This document shows positions 60,201-64,000 of a stretch of DNA of 64,000 nucleotides, one piece after another; position 1 is the stretch's first letter; each line of letters starts with the position of its first letter. Source of the DNA: an uncultured Bacteroidota bacterium (GTDB lineage Bacteria > Bacteroidota > Bacteroidia > JABEUT01). The notes under the pieces were generated by a model. That model searched no databases and was not told the DNA's origin. It saw only the letters and a list, made by a program, of their open reading frames with translations. The position numbers were made by a program, and so were the translations under genes. The stretch lies in the NCBI GenBank assembly GCA_903916255.1, contig CAIWVW010000034.1:1-64000 (forward strand), read 5' to 3'.

Positions 60201-62402
60201 GTAACGGTAACCCAACCTTCTGCTGTAACGGCCACCATAACATCCAGCACCAATATACCATGCAACGGAGGCAGTAATGGAACAGCAACAGTAACAGCAG
60301 CGGGAGGTTCAGCGCCCTATACCTATCAATGGACCCCGACGGCACAAACCAATGCCATGGCAACCGGGCTGAGTGCAGGCACCTATACCGCCACGGTGAC
60401 CGATGCGAACGGATGCATTATAACAGCAAGCGTTACTATCACCCAGCCAACAGTATTAACAGCCACGATGAGTAATCCAACCCAGGTATTATGCAACGGA
60501 GGCAATAATGGAGCCGCCACGGTAACAGCTATCGGCGGAACATCGCCCTACAACTATTCCTGGACGCCTGCAGGGGGCACGAATGCCACCGGCACAGGCT
60601 TAACAGCCGGAAGCTATACCGCCACGGTAACCGATGCGAACGGATGTAGCGCGACAGCGACCGTTACCATCACCCAGCCAGCAATATTAAGCGTAAGTAT
60701 AGGAGCAATAAACAATGTAAAGTGTAACGGACAAGCCGATGGCAGCGCCACGGCCACTGCCACAGGCGGTGTACAGCCCTATGTATATGCCTGGACCCTG
60801 TCGGGAGGCAGCAATGCCGGTGCCAGCGGATTAAGCGCAGGCGTATATACGATAACGGTCACCGATTTTAACGGATGCACCGCCACCGCCAGCACAAGCA
60901 TCACCCAGCCGGGTGTATTATCGACCACGTTAAGCCCAACCAATGTAGTATGTTATGGAAGTTCCACAGGCAGTATTACTTCTGCAACGGCAGGAGGAAG
61001 CACCCCATACAAATACCTTTGGAGCAACGGGCAGATAACAGCCAATGCGACCAACCTGAGTGCAGGCAGTTATACCTTAACGGTAACCGATGCCAATAAC
61101 TGTACCGCCACAGCATCGGTAAGCATAACTGTACCCAGCCAGTTAACAGTAACCGCCACGGGCCCGCAGAGCGTATGTTCAGGAGCGCCTGCAAACCTGA
61201 GTGCGACGGCCACAGGAGGGACGCCGCCCTATGTTTATAACTGGACCCCATCGGGAGGGACCGGTTCAAGCACGGTAGTCCGTCCAATATACCCGACCAC
61301 CTATACGATAACCGTAACGGATGCCAATGGATGCACGGCAATATATACAGTCCCCATCAGTGTAAATGCGCCATTAAGCCTGACCGTATCAGGAGTTACT
61401 TCGGTATGTCCCGGTTCGAATATCACCTTAGTGGCCCATGCCACGGGCGGCGATGGTAATTATACGTATACATGGCTTCCAAGCAATCAAACGACCCAAA
61501 CCGTATCGTTCAGCCCGACCAAAGACACGGTGGTGACCATAGAGTTAAACGATGGATGCAACTCTACGATGCAAACCCTTACGCTGCCCATCCGAGTAAA
61601 CCCAACCCCTTATGTCTCTTTTGCGGCGGATATTACCAGCGGATGTAAGCCGCTCTGCATCCAGTTCAGTGATTTAACGGCCAACCAGAACCGTTCGAGC
61701 CTGCAACGGATATGGAGTTTTGGCAATGGAGATACGATGACCGCGAATAACCCGTTTTATTGTTACAATGATACCGGCAGCTACAGTGTAACGTTGACCG
61801 AGACGTCGGACAGCGGCTGCAGCGGTTCGCTGAGTATCGTAAACCTGATACATGTATATGCCCCGCCTGTGGCAGCCTTTAACTATAGCCCGAATCAGAT
61901 AAACATATTAAATCCGCAGGTACAGTTCACCGACCAGAGCAGTGCGCAATACAAACTGATGCAATGGTATTGGAGGTTCGAGCAAGGTTCCGACTCAATC
62001 AATACCGAAGAGAACCCACTGCACACCTACCAAGATACAGGAACCTACTGTGCCACATTGGTAGTAGTGGATGAGCATGGTTGCGTAGACAGTGTAACGA
62101 ACTGCCTGGTGGTAAATCCGTTGTTCACATTTTACATACCGGATGCGTTCAGCCCGAATGGCGACGGAATCAATGATGTGTTTATGCCCAAGGGTTCATA
62201 TGTAAAGAGCTACGAGATGTACATTTATGACCGCTGGGGGCAGCAGTTGTTCCACACCACGGATATCAATAACGGATGGAACGGAACTACCAAAGGGGGT
62301 TCAACGCTTTGCCAGGAAGATACCTATGTATACCTGATAAACCTTACAGACTCTCAGGGTAACGGTCATTCGTATACGGGGAACGTCACCTTAATTAAGT
62401 AA
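57216..62402 (+). CDS. Giant SprB-repeat surface protein with type B T9SS tail
   Basis: Secreted protein of 1728 residues. After a signal peptide (to FAQ, ~residue 23) comes a ~215-residue N-terminal domain. Then there are 14 SprB-type repeats of ~76 residues (consensus CNGGxxGSATVTAxGGTxPYTYxW and GLSAGTYTVTVTDANGC), two Ig-like units (~61135-61610) and two PKD-like domains. The last domain is a gliding-motility-type C-terminal domain (IPDAFSPNGDGINDVF, YDRWGQQLFHT, DTYVYLINLTD), the type B T9SS signal. Such proteins form adhesins or motility filaments. The repeat array contains a four-unit higher-order duplication. Confidence 0.9.
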   Translation: MKKRLQALFFTLALGSFSSLFAQCYGVVHYDSTATAGGLSTFNIVTSNANELILIAYNGWDTPGSGPVKVDGNPATHINTAHTGNAAVAEVYCYSAPAAGTHTIVCTETGYTSPYYLNFAASFYVTGTCLPLSCSNLITTEAAIGNKTVTDNITTTTPNEIIYCSAVSNTGKFHAYAMTFTGATRVLGTTHIADGIDAADAYTNAPTIGTYTVSTFDNYSCCGGGIVLVAIVPPVCGGDTVTSTTTQINPTCGSNNGSATVIATGGGRPYTYLWTPSGQTDSTATGLSAGTYTVYITNSCGYRDSSVVTLTSTALTVTANVTGNEPCNGNCVGSAAAVITGGTAPFTYAWTPTGGTNATATGLCAGTYTISVTDKNGCHGTASVTITQPLLLTATIAAVDEKCFGGNNATATVTASGGTVPYTYLWNPGGQTNSSATGLSIGSYTVTVTDNNGCTATASITITQPPQVTATMGIPTNVLCNGANTGSATVTAGGGTPNYTYLWTPSGQTNATATGLSAGTYTVTITDANGCTATASVTITQPTAVTATISSSVNILCNGGMTGSASVLVSGGTPAYTYNWMPGGNSNASASGMSAGTYTVTVTDANGCTATASVTLTQPANALSATTSFTQATCNLSNGSATVIAGGGTPNYTYVWNPGGNTNSTATGLAAGSYTVTVTDANGCIQTAGVTVTQPNAVNATIAVNSNVSCNGGSDGSVTVSASGGTAPYTYLWTPSAQTNATATGLSAGTYTAAVTDNNGCVVTATISITEPSLLTAFIGTPVNVSCNGGNNGSALLTAGGGTPNYTYQWTPAGGTNAMGTGLSAGTYTATVTDANGCSATASVTITEPAIVTATMGAPTNVNCNGGSNGSATVTAGGGTPLYTYQWSPIGGTNATGTGLSAGTYTATVTDANGCSATATVTITEPTVLTASTSFTQASCNLSNGSATAIPAGGTGPYTYVWTPSNNTNVTATGLSANSYTVTVTDNNGCIATASVTVTQPSAVTATITSSTNIPCNGGSNGTATVTAAGGSAPYTYQWTPTAQTNAMATGLSAGTYTATVTDANGCIITASVTITQPTVLTATMSNPTQVLCNGGNNGAATVTAIGGTSPYNYSWTPAGGTNATGTGLTAGSYTATVTDANGCSATATVTITQPAILSVSIGAINNVKCNGQADGSATATATGGVQPYVYAWTLSGGSNAGASGLSAGVYTITVTDFNGCTATASTSITQPGVLSTTLSPTNVVCYGSSTGSITSATAGGSTPYKYLWSNGQITANATNLSAGSYTLTVTDANNCTATASVSITVPSQLTVTATGPQSVCSGAPANLSATATGGTPPYVYNWTPSGGTGSSTVVRPIYPTTYTITVTDANGCTAIYTVPISVNAPLSLTVSGVTSVCPGSNITLVAHATGGDGNYTYTWLPSNQTTQTVSFSPTKDTVVTIELNDGCNSTMQTLTLPIRVNPTPYVSFAADITSGCKPLCIQFSDLTANQNRSSLQRIWSFGNGDTMTANNPFYCYNDTGSYSVTLTETSDSGCSGSLSIVNLIHVYAPPVAAFNYSPNQINILNPQVQFTDQSSAQYKLMQWYWRFEQGSDSINTEENPLHTYQDTGTYCATLVVVDEHGCVDSVTNCLVVNPLFTFYIPDAFSPNGDGINDVFMPKGSYVKSYEMYIYDRWGQQLFHTTDINNGWNGTTKGGSTLCQEDTYVYLINLTDSQGNGHSYTGNVTLIK
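59094..60929 (+). repeat. Two 918-bp higher-order repeat blocks in the SprB array
   Basis: SprB units 6-9 (59094-60011) and 10-13 (60012-60929) correspond one to one. Units 6 and 10 share TSFTQA(T/S)CNLSNGSAT, units 7 and 11 share the TP(S/T)AQTNA segment, units 8 and 12 share TPAGGTNA, and units 9 and 13 share GAxxNVxCNG. Spacing of the first pair is 918 bp (four units plus a residue or two). Confidence 0.7.
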
Positions 62403-62408
62403 ACTTAA

Positions 62409-63818
62409 TTATTTAGTTTCTTCGCAAACTTTCAGCAACACATTGGAAACTTCTTTACACTGAACTCTCAATTCCGGAACAGCAATAGTTTCCCAAAGAG
62501 AACCTTTGAGATTTGTGCCTAACGTAAATATTTGCGGAAGCTTTTTCCCTTTATTGTCGATAATATTATACGTGGAAATATCGGTATTAACGCCCAATTC
62601 AAGCGGGTCAGCAGAGAGTATACCCCTATCTGCAAGCTGGCGTAGCAGCGGGTTAAGGGTTTTATAAATACTTGTTTCCGGACCTGTACAATTAATTACC
62701 CTTTGCACTATCAATGTTTCATTGGTGTGCGTTTTTGCATTATGGAAAGTAACATGAACTTGATTCCCTTTTTCAATAATATCAACCAACTTTCCCTGAT
62801 GAACTATTAATTGCCCTTCCAACCGCAGGTTTTCTATAATGTCGTAAATAAATACAGGCAGCCTGTGCCGCGCCACTCCCCACATATAGCGGAATCTGTT
62901 GATGAATTGTTTCTTTTCTTCCAAAGTGAAGGCCTGCCAAATTTTATGACTGTAAGGCCGCAGGGAATCGATTACAGGCCCGGCACTGACCCCCAGTTTC
63001 CGTACTTTTTTAATGTGCTTATTTACAATACTTACCAACCGTTGCAATTCATATCTGTTTTCAAGTTCTTTTACCAAGCCTGTGTACGATAGCCCGAAAT
63101 GCCTGTGTGCAAGTACTCCGAAGCCGTTGGTGGAAACAGAATATATTTTGTTTTTGAAGCCGTGTTCAATTAACCCGATAACGGTATCTACCATAGTTAG
63201 TCCATTGCCAACAATTAATACATCATCGTCCGGGTTTAATTTTGTAACTGATTCAACTGTCCAAGGATTTCTATAATAAGTTGAACTTTTGTAATAGTCC
63301 ATATTAGCTATTTGCGGATTACGCGGTAGTGAATTTCCCGTTGCTAATACAGCATAATCAGCAGTTAAAGGTTCTCCACTTTTCAGAGTTACTTTTACTG
63401 TATTATTTTCCGCTAATTCCAAATCACTTACGTAATCATCTACCAATGAAAATTCAATATGATTTGACATGGATGCCAATGTGCTTTCCCATACACTCTG
63501 TACGTACTTTCCAAAAAGATTTCTCGGCAGGAAAGTTTTAGATAATAAATCGGTTTCAAATTCGCTGTACTCGTCTTTGCTCTTTACCCAATTCGTAAAG
63601 TGCATCATATCCTCCGGAAATACGCTCATATTGCCGGCTGCAACATTCAGCAGGTGTGTTGCAGAATAGGTATTGTAAGCCACTCCTAAATTAAATGGCG
63701 CACCCGAATTTACTACAGTAATTTTCAAAGGGCCTTTGGCTCCTCTGATTAAATTAGTAGCAGTCATCGTGCCGCAAAACCCGCCTCCTATAATAACTAT
63801 GTGTTTAGTCTTGGTCAT
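62409..63818 (-). CDS. FAD/NAD(P)-binding protein
   Basis: Flavoprotein of 469 residues of the FAD-NAD(P)-binding (NAD_binding_9) type. The dinucleotide fold IVIIGGGFCGTMTATNL (~8-24) starts the protein. A second glycine motif is VLIVGNGLTMVDTVIGL (~200-216), and NCTGPETSIYKTLN (~382-395) is the usual ATG-like motif. The substrate is unknown; some family members act on amino acids or sulfur compounds. It is convergent with the SprB-repeat gene (6-bp gap). Its own promoter is not obvious. Confidence 0.85.
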   Translation of the reverse strand: MTKTKHIVIIGGGFCGTMTATNLIRGAKGPLKITVVNSGAPFNLGVAYNTYSATHLLNVAAGNMSVFPEDMMHFTNWVKSKDEYSEFETDLLSKTFLPRNLFGKYVQSVWESTLASMSNHIEFSLVDDYVSDLELAENNTVKVTLKSGEPLTADYAVLATGNSLPRNPQIANMDYYKSSTYYRNPWTVESVTKLNPDDDVLIVGNGLTMVDTVIGLIEHGFKNKIYSVSTNGFGVLAHRHFGLSYTGLVKELENRYELQRLVSIVNKHIKKVRKLGVSAGPVIDSLRPYSHKIWQAFTLEEKKQFINRFRYMWGVARHRLPVFIYDIIENLRLEGQLIVHQGKLVDIIEKGNQVHVTFHNAKTHTNETLIVQRVINCTGPETSIYKTLNPLLRQLADRGILSADPLELGVNTDISTYNIIDNKGKKLPQIFTLGTNLKGSLWETIAVPELRVQCKEVSNVLLKVCEETK

Positions 63819-63883
63819 ATTTCCGCTTCAAAATTTTTATGCAAAATAAACACGTTTTGGATTGTAAAGTGTGATAAATGTAC

Positions 63884-64000
63884 TCACTGCATTTCAAATG
63901 CCGCTTTTAAATAGATAAGCGCATCACTTGGTACGTTGTCATTTACTACACCTCGTTTTTTGCCGAGCCGCACCACCACCATGTTTTTATCGGGGATAAC
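63884..64000 (-). CDS. Serine hydrolase (beta-lactamase family), C-terminal end only
   Basis: The last 38 codons of a minus-strand gene that runs off the window. The product ends VIPDKNMVVVRLGKKRG...YLKAAFEMQ. The pattern (I/V)IPxKxxVVVRLG is typical of the last strand and helix of class C beta-lactamase-related serine hydrolases. The catalytic residues lie outside the window. The stop codon is at 63884-63886, 65 bp upstream of the flavoprotein gene's start. Confidence 0.7.
   Translation of the reverse strand, partial: VIPDKNMVVVRLGKKRGVVNDNVPSDALIYLKAAFEMQ

Noticed and set aside
57943-61120. Regular ~228-bp repeats considered as a CRISPR array or satellite.
   Set aside because: The repeats are in frame, encode SprB-type domains and vary like protein repeats; no short identical repeats with unique spacers are present.

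Overview
The window looks like a chromosomal segment of a member of the Bacteroidota. The evidence is type IX secretion (T9SS) components (a plug protein and a PorW/SprE-like lipoprotein), four secreted proteins with type A or type B T9SS sorting domains, SprB-type adhesin repeats, many promoters with the TAnnTTTG -7 box of this phylum, and almost no Shine-Dalgarno sites. No rRNA, tRNA, prophage, CRISPR array or complete insertion sequence was found. About 54 genes fill nearly all of the window.

Layout. 1-10.2 kb: patatin-like lipase, DUF4139 protein, TatD nuclease, cysteine desulfurase, T9SS plug protein, an AT-rich unknown secreted protein and an acyl-CoA carboxylase beta subunit. 10.2-16 kb: a four-helix-bundle pseudogene, the PorW/SprE-like lipoprotein, a fatty-acid-hydroxylase-type membrane protein and a TMTC-like TPR membrane protein. 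16-22 kb: PaiB-like flavoprotein, an operon of a Fic protein with a destroyed active-site motif plus an SRAP (YedK/HMCES) DNA-crosslink protein, a Gly/Ser-rich secreted protein, a structured non-coding region with two terminators, and an ECF sigma factor overlapping a membrane-anchored protein that ends in a predicted outer-membrane barrel. 22.3-25.3 kb: two secreted repeat proteins with T9SS tails.

25.3-38.4 kb is a surface-glycan region on the minus strand. It has two tightly packed operons (five and six genes) separated by one secreted NHL-repeat protein. They encode glycosyltransferases, a GDP-mannose dehydratase-like enzyme, a C-methyltransferase, an epimerase, a sulfotransferase, a DUF4915-like protein and a two-subunit transketolase whose halves sit at opposite ends of the second operon.

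38.5-45.4 kb: lone receiver domain, beta-barrel-like secreted protein, ABC exporter, phosphofructokinase, a secreted Cys/His protein behind an unusual upstream region, and RlmD. 45.4-52.2 kb brings together arginine-related genes (ornithine aminotransferase, arginine decarboxylase, arginase, arginyl-tRNA synthetase) with a RelE/ParE toxin-antitoxin pair and a RAYT-type transposase. 52.2-64 kb: small unknown proteins, two MORN/YwqK-type paralogues, EttA, a 1728-residue SprB-repeat protein with a type B T9SS tail, an FAD/NAD(P)-binding protein and the 3' end of a serine-hydrolase-like gene.

The points most worth a second look are the structured RNA region at 19.67-19.96 kb, the inactive-looking Fic protein coupled to SRAP, GTAGGG palindromes inside and near the RAYT transposase and inside another gene, the pair of AAAGTCAwTGACTTT dyads flanking a polypyrimidine tract, and the four-unit higher-order duplication in the SprB-repeat gene. 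All functions are read from sequence motifs and family knowledge; no database search was run.
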